Positions 48,008 to 59,121 of a DNA stretch of 64,000 nucleotides are shown piece by piece. Numbering within the stretch: position 1 is the stretch's first letter; each line of letters starts with the position of its first letter. The stretch is from Strix aluco. Its lineage: Eukaryota; Chordata; Aves; Strigiformes; Strigidae. The stretch covers positions 2,914,001-2,978,000 of the forward strand of contig NC_133942.1 of NCBI RefSeq assembly GCF_031877795.1, written 5' to 3'. The notes under the pieces were generated by a model. The model was not told where the DNA came from and searched no databases. It was given only the letters and a program-made list of their open reading frames with translations. Made by a program: the position numbers and the translations under genes.

Positions 48008-49905
48008 ATGGCGCTGACACCAGGGTGGGTGTCTCTGTGCGGCTCCGGGGACCCCACGGGGCCCTGGTTCCTGCGGCTCTCTCTGCTCCCCGAAATCTTC
48101 TTCCCCCAAGGTAGGCACCGACCCCGACCCCGACCCCTGCAGCCCGGGGACGCTCTTGGGGGCCAGAGCGGAGGTGAGCTCCGGCCATGGCTCCCGTCTC
48201 TCTTCCAGGCTCAGCCAACCTGTGCCCACTGCCCGGGCAGGAGCAGCCCTTCCCCGCAGCCTGGGCACCCCCGGAAGGGGGGGCAACCCACGCCCCCCAC
48301 GCTCCCCCAGCAGGTATGGCACCCCTCTCTGCTCCAGCACCTTCGGCACCTTCAGCACCCCTGACCACGGGCATCCCAGAGTCCCCATCACTCCCGTGCG
48401 CCCTCCCCAGGCAGTTTTTGCATGGGGGTTCGGCAAGCCCAGGCGAGCGTCCCTGCCCTCGCCTGGCTGATGTGTGCCCACTACAGCCCACGGCCAGAGA
48501 ATTTACCACATACTTGGGGCCATCTCTCCCCTTTTCACCTCGGAGAAGCCAGTCTCCTCCCCGATTTGCGACCCCGTCCCTTTGGCACAGCAGCTCACCC
48601 CGCGGGCTGCGCCCCAGGCACGAGCTCTCCACATGCCTGGCACAGAGCCGGGGCATGCTGGCAATGGGGGCCAGCTTGATGGGTGCCCCAGAGGGTGCCC
48701 CCAGCTCAGCACAGCTCCCTCTCACCCACACAGGGCTGCTGATGGCTCCATGTAGCTGCTACTTTGACCCCCGATACTTCTGCTACGAGTGGACCAACGT
48801 GCCACCACGGTCCACCTCCACACTCGGCCATGGCACCGCTGCTCTGCCGGGTGATGCCCTGGGGGGCCCCGGGGACTGCGCAGCCCCAGGGACACTCCAG
48901 GGCCAAACACAACACCTGGCACCCCCCAAAGACCAGCAGGGAGCGGTGGCCACAGCCCTACCGGTGCTGCCGAACAACATCCCCAGTTACAGGCACATCG
49001 AGGGGCCGTCTGCTGTCACCAACATCTCCAGCACGGCCACCTCTGCGGGGGCACCCATGGGCAGCGACATCCCCTCGGGCAGCGACGTCCCCTTCAGCCC
49101 TGCTGCTGGCCCTCACAACCAAGGCCCTGGGGACATGGCAGAAGACCTGGTCGTGACCGAGGAGATGCTGCTCCAGGAGGCCTTCAGGCTCTTTGACTGC
49201 TTCCTGGAAACGGTGGGGGTCAGCCAGGACCATCCCAGTGGCAGCCCCATGCCTGGGGACCCCAGTGACAACAGCAGAGAGCGGAGAGCGGTGGCCCCAG
49301 GCTCCCCAGTGCCGCCGACGTCTGTCTCCACCTATGAGGACATCGAGTGGCAACTGGAAAACATCTCCGGCACGGCAACACCCATGGGGCCAGCCCCAGG
49401 CAGCAACATCCCCCCGGGCAGTGATGTCCCCCCCAGCCCCAGTGCTGACCCCAACAACCAAGGCCTTGGGGACATGGTGGAAGACCTTGCCGTGTCCCAG
49501 GAGGTGCCTCTCGAAGAGGCTCTGAGGCTCTGTGGTTGCTCCATGGACGACCTGGGGGTCAGCCAGGACCACCCCAGCAGCAGCCCCATGCCTGGGGACC
49601 ATGGGGACACCTGTGCAGCCACCCCCCCCTGTGACATGGCCTGGCTCTCACTGCCCGAGGAGCTGCTCAGCACCAACTACAGCGTCCCCGAGACCACCGA
49701 CTCCATCCTGGGCCTGGAGGACTTTGTGATGGGGCTGGAGGCCCAGGAGCCATGGGGGGATGCGGGGATGGAGCTGCCCCCGTCCCAGCCGGCCGTGCCG
49801 GAGAAGCGGGGCTGGAAGCGGGGGCAGAGCACCCTGTCACCGCCCCCCAGCAAGCGCAGGGCGCTCGCAGCCAGCCTGGGGGGGCCAGGGGGGAGCAGAG
49901 ACTGA
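48008..49905 (+). CDS. PRR22: PRR22-like proline-rich protein, 3 exons, intact
   Basis: Matches PRR22, a proline-rich vertebrate protein of unknown function, in its conserved islands. Exons are 48008-48110 (ATG at 48008), 48209-48313 and 48734-49905 (TGA), joined in phase to give 459 residues; human PRR22 is of similar size. Exon 3 opens with GLLMAPCSCYFDPRYFCYEW, the family signature. Near the end are LPEELLSTNYSVPETTDSIL and GLEDFVMGLEAQEPW, also conserved. A basic SPPPSKRR segment near the C-terminus may be a nuclear signal. Between them a block of about 100 residues is present twice, each with an EALRLxxC-like helix and SQDHPSxSPMPGD. ATTAAA at 50120-50125 can serve as the poly(A) signal. 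The choice of ATG is supported by the first donor and phase. Alternative retained-intron frames exist. Confidence 0.75.
48960..49610 (+). repeat. Internal tandem duplication within PRR22-like exon 3
   Basis: Two units of about 300-330 bp, roughly 48960-49265 and 49300-49610, encode parallel blocks. Shared features are the Ser-Asp-(I/V)-Pro spacer, GDMAEDL/GDMVEDL, LLQEAFRLFDC/PLEEALRLCGC and GVSQDHPSGSPMPGD/GVSQDHPSSSPMPGD. Single-copy PRR22 proteins in other vertebrates have one such helix region, so the doubling appears to be lineage-specific. Confidence 0.7.
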
Positions 49906-49999
49906 TGTGGGGAGCAGGGCAGTGGGTGACGAGGGTGCGGTATTTGGGGGGTGCGGGAGGAGGGTGGTGTATTGGGGGGGTATGTTATTGTATTTGGGG

Positions 50000-50785
50000 G
50001 GTGGGGGGTTGAGGGTGGGGTATTTGGGGGCTGGGTGGGGATGTTCATGTATGGGGGGGGGGGGGGAGGGATTAGGGTTAGAGTAGTCTTGATGGGACGT
50101 TCTTTGTTGTTTGTTGGTCATTAAAATCCCTTTTATTCAAAACCTCTCCATGTCTGTGTGGGAGGGAGAGGCAGCGCACGGGGCATCGGGAAACGGCGCC
50201 CAACGGTGCAACAGCCCCGCTGAGCCCCAAATCAGAGCCGGCGAGCCCCGAAGGGCACCCAGCCGCCCCCAGGGGACAGTCACCACCAGTGGGGCAGGCA
50301 ATGGCGGGTGGGGGGGACTCCCCCGGCCCCTTCCCCAGGGCAAGCAGCCCACTGGCGGGGCAGCCAGGACAGACGGCTCCCTGCAGGGACTCACGGACAC
50401 GGCCCCACGCAGAAAGTAGCACAGAGCCCCTGGCACCAGGACAGACACTGGGGGGCCAGGGGGCGCACGGGCACACACCCCAACCAGGACCGCAAGGCCA
50501 GCGTCCCCTCCCGCGGGGACAGGGCTCGCTGCAAAGCCCTTCCCAGCCTCGAGACCTTCATGCCCTTCCTCGCCTCCCACCCCCCTCAGCTCCGCAGCCC
50601 GGCATCGCCTCACTGCCGCAGCAAAAGAACCCCAAATCACCCCAGGAACGGCCAGGGAGGGAGCTGCCGGCCAGGCTGGGACCCTCCTCCCCTGGCCTGG
50701 CTGCACCCTGGGCAGACACAAGACCGGGTGGGGTGGAAAATAGGATAAGAAAAAAAAAAAAATCACTGCATAAGGCCAAAAGTGC
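50000..50785. other. PRR22 3' flank; G-rich tract then no recognised gene
   Basis: A GGGGTATTTGGGGGTGGGG-type tract (49930-50070) precedes the poly(A) signal. The next 650 bases are GC-rich with overlapping frames on both strands but no conserved peptide. Confidence 0.45.
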
Positions 50786-50882
50786 CTGGAAACTTCATGT
50801 CTCTTTATTGCCATTTCCCACCCAAGCTCCACAACCTGGGCCCAGCCAGGCCACGGCACCCGCGGGAAGCGGCCTCAGCTCC
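50786..50882. repeat. Dispersed duplicate of 47248-47340
   Basis: CCTGGAAACTTCAT, CCATTTCCCACCCAAGCTCC, AACCTGGGCCCAGCCAGGCC and GGAAGCGGCCTCAG match, in the same order and orientation, the segment upstream of PRR22 at 47248-47340. On the minus strand this copy carries AATAAAGAGACATGAAG near 50800, so it may be the 3' end of an unidentified minus-strand transcript that was duplicated with PRR22. Confidence 0.65.
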
Positions 50883-51844
50883 CCAGGCTGATGGAGCTGG
50901 TCCCTGGCAACTTCGGTGGCCACAAATGGAAAATCGCTGGTCCCACACTCAGGTTGATTTGACTCCGGGGACCGGGCAGCCCACGGCCTACAAGTATTAT
51001 TACAGACTGAGGCAAAAAAAAAATTCAATCCCTCGCTTTGCCTTTATGCCTATCTGTCAGGTGACCATTGTCAACAAGTATCACTGATGTTTTCTGCAGA
51101 GCTCCTCTTGCTACAATCCTACTTAAAAATCCCTTCTTGCTGTCAGACCCATCACTGGCCGCTTCCAACTCTACCTGAGCTTTGGCCGTTCCTGTCTCCT
51201 CCCTGCGTGTGCGAGCCACGGCTCTGCCGTCTTCCTGCCAAGCCTGACCTTGCTCCCAGAGATGGTGCAGTTCCTTTTTCCTCTGCACTCAGCCAGCAGG
51301 TCCCTGCTCAGCCAAGCCCCCTTCTGCCCCGCTCGCTTGACGCCTGACACGGGGCAGTTCCCTGCTCCCGACCTCCTCAGAGGTGCTTCTTCAACCCTGA
51401 GCAGCACTCGCCGACTCCTGAGGCCTCAGCTGCAGATTGCCAGGGACTCTGCTCAGTACCTCCCCGAAGAGTGGAACGTTTGCTCTCTCAAAATCACAGG
51501 AGCAGCTCTGCTGCCCTTTTCTCCTCCTTCCACTGACCAGCTTCAACTCAACACTTCTGTCATTGCTCTGGCCAAGACAGTCCCTCCCACCCCATGTCCC
51601 ACCAGCCCTTCTCCACTCACTCCAAGCCACTCTCGGAGAGCATCTGTCCTAGTTGGCTCCCCGAGTCCTTGTGACAAGAAGTTCTCTCCCACAGACCTCA
51701 GGACTGTTCCAGCCCTGCCCGTCCTGGCAGGATGGGATTCCCAGCGGGTGTTACTGGGGAGGTGGCAGCTGCCACAAGGACCAGGCTCAGCACTCCAGAG
51801 ATTTCTCCAAGTGCCCCCAGAGGAACTGCGCAGTGCTGGCGTCC

Positions 51845-52540
51845 TGGCTGGGCGAGCGGCAGGAGACACCCACTAGGACATCTGCTTTGGTTTCCATCCC
51901 CCTCATCCTCACCCCGAGGCTCCCAACCACGTCCTCGCTGACTGTCAGGCCTGCAGCATCACACCTCTCCCTCACATCGCCTGCCAGCCCTCCCCTCGCC
52001 TGCCCTGCCTGCCCCTCCTGCACAGCAACACCTCCAGCCTTAGAACCAGCAGGGAAACCGGTACCTCAGCCCCGTCGATTCTGCCAACCTCCATCCCCAG
52101 CTACGGGCACAACGAGGAGCCATCTGCTGAGATCAACACCACTGGCACGGCCACACCTGTGCGGGAAAAACATAACGGGGGTTCAGCAAGCCCGGGCAAG
52201 TGTCCCTGCCCTCGCCTGGCTGATGTGTGCCCACTACAGCCCACGGCCAGAGAATTTACCACATACTTGGGGACATCTCTCCCCTTTTCACCTCGGAGAA
52301 GCCAGTCTCCTCCCCGATTTGCGACCCCGTCCCTTTGGCACAGCAGCTCACCCCGCGGGCATCGCCGCAGCCACAAGCTCCCCACGTGCCTGGCGCAGAG
52401 CTGGGGGATGTTGGCGATGGGCACCAGCTCGGTGGGTGCCCCTGTAGGGTCCCACCACCCCAGCACGGCTCCTTCTCCCTCACTCAGGGCTGCTGATGGC
52501 TCCAAGCAGATGTTTCTTTGACCCCCACAGCCATTGGCTG
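51845..52540 (+). pseudogene. PRR22: Scrambled partial duplicate of the PRR22-like locus
   Basis: Three blocks match the PRR22 locus, but in the wrong order. 51845-52020 equals upstream sequence 47572-47745 (GACACCCACTAGGACATCTG). 52075-52160 resembles the middle of exon 3 near 48970-49050. 52180-52520 equals intron 2 and the exon 3 start (48425-48770). The exon 3 start reads GLLMAPSRCFFDP and then diverges into unrelated sequence, ending after about 30 codons. The rest of the gene is missing, so it cannot make a PRR22 protein. Confidence 0.75.
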
Positions 52541-52639
52541 CATCTCTCAGGGGCCACAGAGAGTTACTGTGCTCAATAGAGGGACAAAAGAAAAGCAAAG
52601 CCTAGAACTCAGCGTAAAGGGACCTCAGTGCCGGAGGCT

Positions 52640-54387
52640 GAACTCTCCTCTCCCAATGCTGCTGCACAAGCCCTTGGTGCCATCAGGCCTTCGGGCCGGC
52701 AAAGCCCCCTTCCTCACAGGCCAAGGGGGCTCAGGCTCCTGCCTCGCTGCCGGGGGATTGCCAGGAGGAGGTCTGGCATCAGGAGAGGGGCTGCTGTTCC
52801 AGGGCACCCCGGCACCCGCCCCGCTCCCCCAGCCACAGCCGCGGTGGCTTTCGGTGCTGGAGCAGAGGCCATAGCAGCTGCCGGTGCCCAAGCCTGTCCC
52901 GAGCGCAGGGAAGACTTTGCTGGTGAGGAGCGATCTGGTGAAGGCACTGCCCGAGTTGCGGGGCTTGAAGTCACTGCTGGGCCAGGCGGCCTCCGAGGAG
53001 TCCTCGTTCAGGAGGGGGGACAGTGATGTTGGGGCACTGTCCGTCTTTGGAGAGCTGCAGAGCAGGGAGTCTCCGATGCTGCAGAAGAAGGTCACAGCTG
53101 CTGCCTGCACCTTCCAACCCAGCTGGTCCACCAGCTCCTCCACCGCCTCCCTCTTGGCCCCAGGTTTCTTCTTGGAGCCCTTCCCGCAGAGCCGGACCAC
53201 CCTGATGCTCTCACCACCCGGGCGGCTTTGGCAGTTGAGGTCCTCGAAGGCCCCGCGGCCGCTCTCCAGGCTCTCGTACTCCTCCAGCGCACAGCACTTG
53301 CTCAGCAGCTCAGGGAAGCGCGACGACTATTTCCGCACATCCGAAGGCAGCTTGTGGCCCGGCCGCAGGGGTGCAGATGGAGGCGATGGTGCTGAAGGGG
53401 CTGAACGTCCTCGTGATGGTCTCAGGGAAGTTCTTCTGCAGCAGCAGCAGCATGTCCTGCTCCTGCGGCACCAGCTCCCAGGCCAGCAGCACGTTGCTGA
53501 GGGGGATGCTCAGCAGGAACGTGAGGGCAGGGACTCACCACCTCAATTTGGCGCCCTCCTCCTTCATCTCCAGCAGCTCCGAGAACTGCAGGGCACAGAG
53601 CGTGAGCCGTCAGTCGCGCATCAGGTATTTCACCAATGGGAGAGAGGGGGCCACCGTGTCCCTGTGAGTCTCCCCAGGCAGGGACCACTCTAAACCCGTC
53701 CTCCAGGCAGGCTGCAACCCCATCAACCTGAAGTCACGGCAAGGCAATATCCCCCTTTCACGTGAGCATCTCTGGGGTTCGCAGAAGGTCCCCAGTGCCC
53801 CCTGGACTGTGACTACAAGCTGCAGCTTTCCCGTACTCACACCACCAGCACCTTCCTGCAGAGTTTGGTTGAGGGATGATCTCTCCCAGAGGAGCCTGGG
53901 AGTACCATGGGCACAAGAGGTGAATCCAGCCCTGGGGTTGGTTTGAGGACTGTTCACCGCTTCCCCAGCCACCCTCCCTGGCTGGACAACTGCTGCAGCA
54001 CATTGAAGGCAAAGAGCAGAGCCCAGCTCTGCACCATCAGCACTTCACCGGGACACAGACAGCCTGAGTGGAGCCTGCACCTCCCAGTACACTCCACCAG
54101 AGACAGCCAGAGCACACCCAGACACCCCGACATCCTCCACATGAAGGCCATTCCCCACCCCAGCTGCCCAGCGCCATGGGCTGCCTACCTTCTTGAAGGA
54201 TATCAGCAGTTCGAGGCTGATGAAGCCCATCTTGTTCTTCTAGAGGAAAGCATCCTTGGCCAGGTTCTTGTCAGAGAGACAGAACTCCACCTGTGACACA
54301 ATCCTCCAGACTAGCTGCGGGTCAGGGATGGAGCAGTTGTAGCCCAACAGATCAGACCCCAGATCACCATGCGCGTCACAGAAGCTC
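52640..54387 (-). pseudogene. LARP6: LARP6-like pseudogene
   Basis: LARP6 is a La-related RNA-binding protein. Exon 54189-54387 encodes the La-motif start, VWRIVSQVEFCLSDKNLAKD. It is followed by a TAG in place of the conserved LLKHVRR segment, then KNKMGFISLELLISFKK and a donor. The continuation near 53625-53540 reads VKYLMRD, then TGA (53612-53610) where a tryptophan is conserved, then RLTLCALQFSELLEMKEE. The RRM-like part (53500-53270) shows SNVLLAWELVPQ and, after a frameshift, RPGHKLPSDVRKYSRRFPEL. A C-terminal tail follows to about 52640. Two in-frame stops, a deletion and a frameshift mark it as dead. It abuts the scrambled PRR22 duplicate. Confidence 0.72.
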
Positions 54388-54399
54388 CTGGAAGAGCAG

Positions 54400-56170
54400 C
54401 AGGTACACAGGCGTGAGTTGGTGGCCTTGGGGATAGGCAATAGTCACAAATGCATTTGCCAGGTGGCACAGGGAGGCTGTGGGTGGCAGTGAGGCCATGA
54501 CCCAGGCAGCTCATAGTCCCCACTCAGCTCAGCTGGATCAGCTGCTGCTTTTTCCCTGCATCGGGTTTATGTGACCAGGTTTTGGTAGCGGGGTAGGGGC
54601 AGGCTACAGGGCAATGGGGGTTGTGGTCACTTTGCCTCCTTCCTCCTCAGGGGAAGGACTCCTCACGCTCTTCCCCTGTTCCAGCGTGGAGTCCCACCCA
54701 TGGGAGACAGTCATCTGTGAACTTCTCCAGCGTGAGCCCTTCCTCACAAACTGCTCCAGCCTGGGTCCTTTCCACAGGGCGCTTCTGTGAGAAGATGCCA
54801 GAAGCTTCCCCCACATCCAGCAGAGCAAGCTGCAGCCAGCTCCCAGACAGACCGTTGGCCACAGCTGAGCCCATCAGCCACGGTGTTAGCCCCACGGAGA
54901 GCTGCCCACACGGGAGCAGGAGGACCCACACTAGAGCAGTCTGTTTCTGAAGGACCGCACCCTGTGGAAAGGACACAGCTACCATAAACAAGGCTGCCCT
55001 TGCGTTTCTGACACTGACCTTTGCCTCTGCAGGCGCTCACCAGCCACGCTGAACTGCCCGCTGCCGTGGTTCTTTTCTGTGGTCGTTCATGGCTTTCCCA
55101 TGAAGTTCAGGAAGCGAACCAGGCAGTGTCCCAGATGGCTTTGGAAGTCTGCAGCAGCCCTGACTCCCCCACACCACTGGGAACAGCCACCGCAAGGCTC
55201 CCCACGCCCCCCAGACCCTGGGGGCTGCCTCTCCCAGCACAGCCCAGCGGGGATCCACACGCTCTCTTCTTGCAGAACGCCGCCAGCTTCAGCATGGGAT
55301 GCTGCTCTTTCTTCCTCCTCCCCGACACCATCTCAAATCTCCAGCTCACCAAGCACTTCCACCCCATCCACAACCTGCTCACGCCAGCGGCCGGCACGGC
55401 CTGGGTGGGCTGCCCATGGCAGGGGACATGTGGGCTCCTTCTCAGCCCCCCAATGTTTTCTACTTCTCCCTCCGCAGCTCTGCAGGAGCAGACCTGGCTC
55501 TTCCACAGCTCCTGTGTCATGGCGCTCAAGCTCCAGGCCGTGGCTCTGCTGGGTGCATCACTTCCAGATTTTTCCAAATATTGAGTTTTAAGTATATCTC
55601 TAAATATATTGTTTTAATCGTTATTCATTTATTTCCAGATTTTTCTGAACATCAAGAGGTTTCTTCCCAGCATATTGGTGAAAATCTATTTTTTAATCTT
55701 TGGTACGGAAGAAAATATTGATGATGCTGAACTCGGACAAGCTAAGCATTTGCCTTATTATCTTGAGGGGTTTGGGGGGTGGGAGGGTGGTGGTGGTTTG
55801 GTTAATAGTTAAGTACTTTCCAATCCCTGCAGACTAAACTGATTTATGGTATTTCAGTGAATAAGCAGGGCATTACCTAGCTATTACACATTCATTCTTC
55901 CCTACCTTGTGGTTTTTTGGATAAGATTTTTTTACATCAGGCAGTGACTTTTAGCCAATACCCAGTAGAGGGCTTGATGTGCCAACTACACGTAACTCTC
56001 ACTGTCCTATATAAACATTGCAACACAGGAAAGTAACCTCTGTGTTCAACAGACCACAGGCACTGCTGAAGTCAAGAGTACTGCCAGCACACGCAGTAAC
56101 CGTAGCAAATACAACTGTTGATGTAAAAGCCATTCCCTTCCACTCCTGAATTTGCAGTGGAAGTGTTCGA
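54400..56170. other. No gene recognised
   Basis: GC-rich sequence to about 55570, then AT-rich. Plus-strand frames near 55020-55590 (for example NAASFSMGCCSFFLLPDTIS) are open for up to 187 codons but resemble nothing I know and lack clear splice support. They could belong to an unidentified exon ending near the GC-to-AT change at 55600. Confidence 0.4.
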
Positions 56171-56176
56171 GCTTAC

Positions 56177-58839
56177 CTCGATAAATGCTCAAGCTTCTGT
56201 CGATGACCAGTATAGCAGCTCTGAATCAGAGGACAATTGTAGAAAGGTCTAGACAGATGCATGTCATCATCTATAGGCAAGAAAGTAAAAGCAAGTTAAA
56301 GAAGTAACATCCCATTTTTAAACTAAAATTGTGGATTAAAAAGACAGAAGATTGTACAAGCTGAGCCTCAAGCACAGTCAAGACCCCAACTTTGAAAGAA
56401 GCCAGTCCTGTTTCTGCCTTTGCTAAAAGAGAGGTAAGACCCAAGACTCAATTCCTTCTTGTCTCAAGTGCCATTTCAAGTTGATGTAGCACTCAGAATA
56501 CATAGTGTAAGCTGAAGGTCGCTATAAAAAAATCCCAACAATTCTCAAAGGGAATGGTTTTTAAACATGTCACATCAGCATTTGTAAGACAATTAAGGCT
56601 GGCAATTGAGTTTCTAATCTCTCCAAATAAAGAAGTTTTTCCAAGGTGTATTTCTTCCTCAAGCAATAAATAAAAAGTTCAAAACATGCAGGGAATGCTT
56701 TTACTGGAAAAACAAGCATTACAGTATTTCTTGTTTAATAGCAATGTGTTTGAAATTACAAGTAGTTCAAGCTGTGGACACAAGCAACTCCCTGAAGTCA
56801 GAGGCATACTGTTCTCTCTAAAAAACATCCAGGAAAGAAACTGCTTGCATTATTCTACACTCTTTGAAAAAACAGACCAGTCTCAGTTTCACCAACAGAA
56901 TTTCAACACACGCTGCAGCTGAACCAACACGACTCGTTATCGATGAAACATGTACAGAAACAGGGCTGAGCACGTGTTCATCGGAATCACTCGCTGGAGA
57001 GTCTCCTGCTCACAAACGGGTCACAGTTCAGGCTCACCTACACCCTCTGGAAGGAGACTGGGTCCACAGAACCAGGTGACCACTTGTGCACCCCAAGAAA
57101 TGAGGCCAGTTACCACCTGCTGGTTTGCCAAGTCTGTAAATCCTGAAAAAAGGCATAAGATGGTGGTTGTTATGCAATTCCTTTCATTTTGACAACTGAT
57201 AACACAAAAAGCTACAGAAACCCAAGTTACTTACTTCAGAAGTTACTCATTTATGCTTCCTTTATATTCTTTAGCAATTTGCAATACAATATTTGCATGC
57301 TATTATAAATTGCTAGCTAAGAATTGCTCTGCTGATTGAGGATGCCAATTAAATCCAGACACCAGAGTAAGAAGAGTGGGCTTATTTTACTGTTAATAAT
57401 TAAAAGATATAAGCAAGTAATACAGGAAATAAGCAATAAGAAAAATACAGAATATTACACTTAATCATTACTACATACAGTTAATTACAGAAAAATAAGA
57501 ATAAGCAAGGTAACGCACCTAATCATTACTACACGACGGGGACAATAGTGATTAAGATCCATCCCCACTCACACCCGTTCCCACCACCCAGCCCCGCAGG
57601 CGCTGGGCAGCCCCAGGTGCAGCGAGGATTTGTTGAGTCTGTCCCGGCGAGTGGGAAATCCTACGCGGGGCGTCCACCCGTAGCTGAGGCACCCAGAGTC
57701 GCTGTGAGTGGGTCCGGCCTCATGGACCAAAAATCAGCAAGGCAGAAAGACTTGCACTTTGCTTTGAGCAGAAACATCTGGTTTCATCCTCCTGTTGGAT
57801 TCCACCCAGAGCCTGGCCAGGGCTCGGGGAGAACCAAGGGAGTTTCTAACAAGGCAAACACTTGGGTTCTCAGCCTTGAACAAGCTGAACGAGGGAAGCT
57901 GGGTACATTCTCACGGCATTTCATCCTCACTGCTGATTATATTCTGTCCAGGCTGCATCTGTCACTAGTGAGCATTCATATTTCGTTAATGATCGGATAC
58001 TAATAATTAACGCTAATGGTAATGCAGATTTACTAATTGGCAGATACTAATAATGGATAACCTTTGGTTGTGAGGTTCATCTAGAGGTCAACTGTGTTTC
58101 AGGGCCTATGATTCAGGCCCCAGCACTACAGGAATGAAAAAGAACAGTTCTCAGCATTACTGCACTCAGTTGCTGTCATTTCCCCCAGCTGCTCACACAG
58201 CTCCCTGCTGAATGCAGCCTCCCCCACCCACCTGCAGGAACTCCACAGCAGTTTCCCTGAACTCAGGGCATATTAAGGGGTATTCCCAACCTCTCAGATT
58301 TAAGCCCCTTCTCCCAGCTAAATCTGACTGTCTTCCAGTCATCAACAACAACACAAGCTCATGTTTCCACAATTACAACCCAAGCATCATCCTAAATATT
58401 AATAAATCACACCAAAGGTTTAGCAATGCCATTACCAACCTTTTTCAGTAAGCTCTGGTGCTGCTGTTAGAAAACAATTCAAGACTGTGCTCAGGTTGCT
58501 CAAAAGCAACTGGCAGCGCTGAAGGGACTGGAATGTCTGTGGGTCAATGGAGTTGTAGGAGCATCAAACAGCAGAACCTTTTCAAGAAAAAATATTAAAT
58601 CATCAGCCTACAGAACAGCTTCAGAGCTTCAAAAGTTCACTTCAAGAACTGCATGCGATATCATATCCCAGCAGGTTACTGAACAAGCTCAGTTAGAAGG
58701 AATGATGTTATCTTTGCAGAATGGCTACACCAGTACTCACCTATGTGATCAAATCCATCAGCTGTAGAGATCACTTTGTTCCCTGTCCACTCAAGAACAA
58801 ACGAGCACAGAGGAAGATACCCGAGATGTGTTTTCTCCT
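56177..58839 (-). CDS. Unrecognised gene, two phase-compatible exons
   Basis: On the minus strand exon a (58741-58839, 99 nt) lies between CCTTTAG and a donor ATAG|GTGAGT, and is open in only one frame: [20 protein letters not shown], then [12 protein letters not shown]. Exon b (56177-56270, 94 nt) lies between TTGCCTATAG and CGAG|GTAAGC. In the phase left by exon a it reads [20 protein letters not shown] and [12 protein letters not shown]. The matching phase across a 2.5-kb intron supports real exons. I cannot name the protein. The gene would run leftward from the CpG-rich core at 60.3-61.3 kb, head-to-head with TMEM209. No start or stop codon is identified. Confidence 0.4.
57340..58030. mobile_element. 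Possible LTR, minus orientation
   Basis: An AT-rich half containing repeated TAATCATTACTACA (about 57462 and 57522) is followed by a GC-rich half with CCCGGCGAGTGGGAAATCC and GTCCACCCGTAGC. This composition shift and the short repeats resemble a reversed avian LTR. Terminal repeats were not verified. It lies in the intron of the unrecognised gene. Confidence 0.3.
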
Positions 58840-59110
58840 CTAAAGGAAGATTTTTGCTCAAGGATCCACCCAAGATTCCTCCCAGGCATGTTCTGGAGTC
58901 TTTTCACCTCTGCTTTAGGGAGGCCTAACCCTGGTTAGCAGAACCCAGACTCCTCCAAGGAAGATACCCAAGAGGGTTTTCTCCCTGACAGGACGATCTA
59001 TTCTCTAGGGTCTGCCCAAGATTCCTCCCAGACATGTCCCACACTGTCTTGAGCTTTGCTTTAGAGACCTGAGATCGCAGGGAGCAGCCTTAGACTCCTC
59101 CAAGGAAGCC
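58814..59110. repeat. Tandem repeat, unit of about 144 bp, overlapping exon a
   Basis: Three starts are visible: GAGGAAGATACCCGAGATG (58810), CAAGGAAGATACCCAAGAGG (58957) and CAAGGAAGCCACCTGAAATA (59101). Shared internal text is CCCAAGATTCCTCCCAG(G/A)CATG, then GCTTTAG and CAGACTCCTCCAAGGAAG. The leftmost unit includes the acceptor and first codons of exon a (58839), so exon sequence and repeat share ancestry. Confidence 0.75.
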
Positions 59111-59121
59111 ACCTGAAATAT

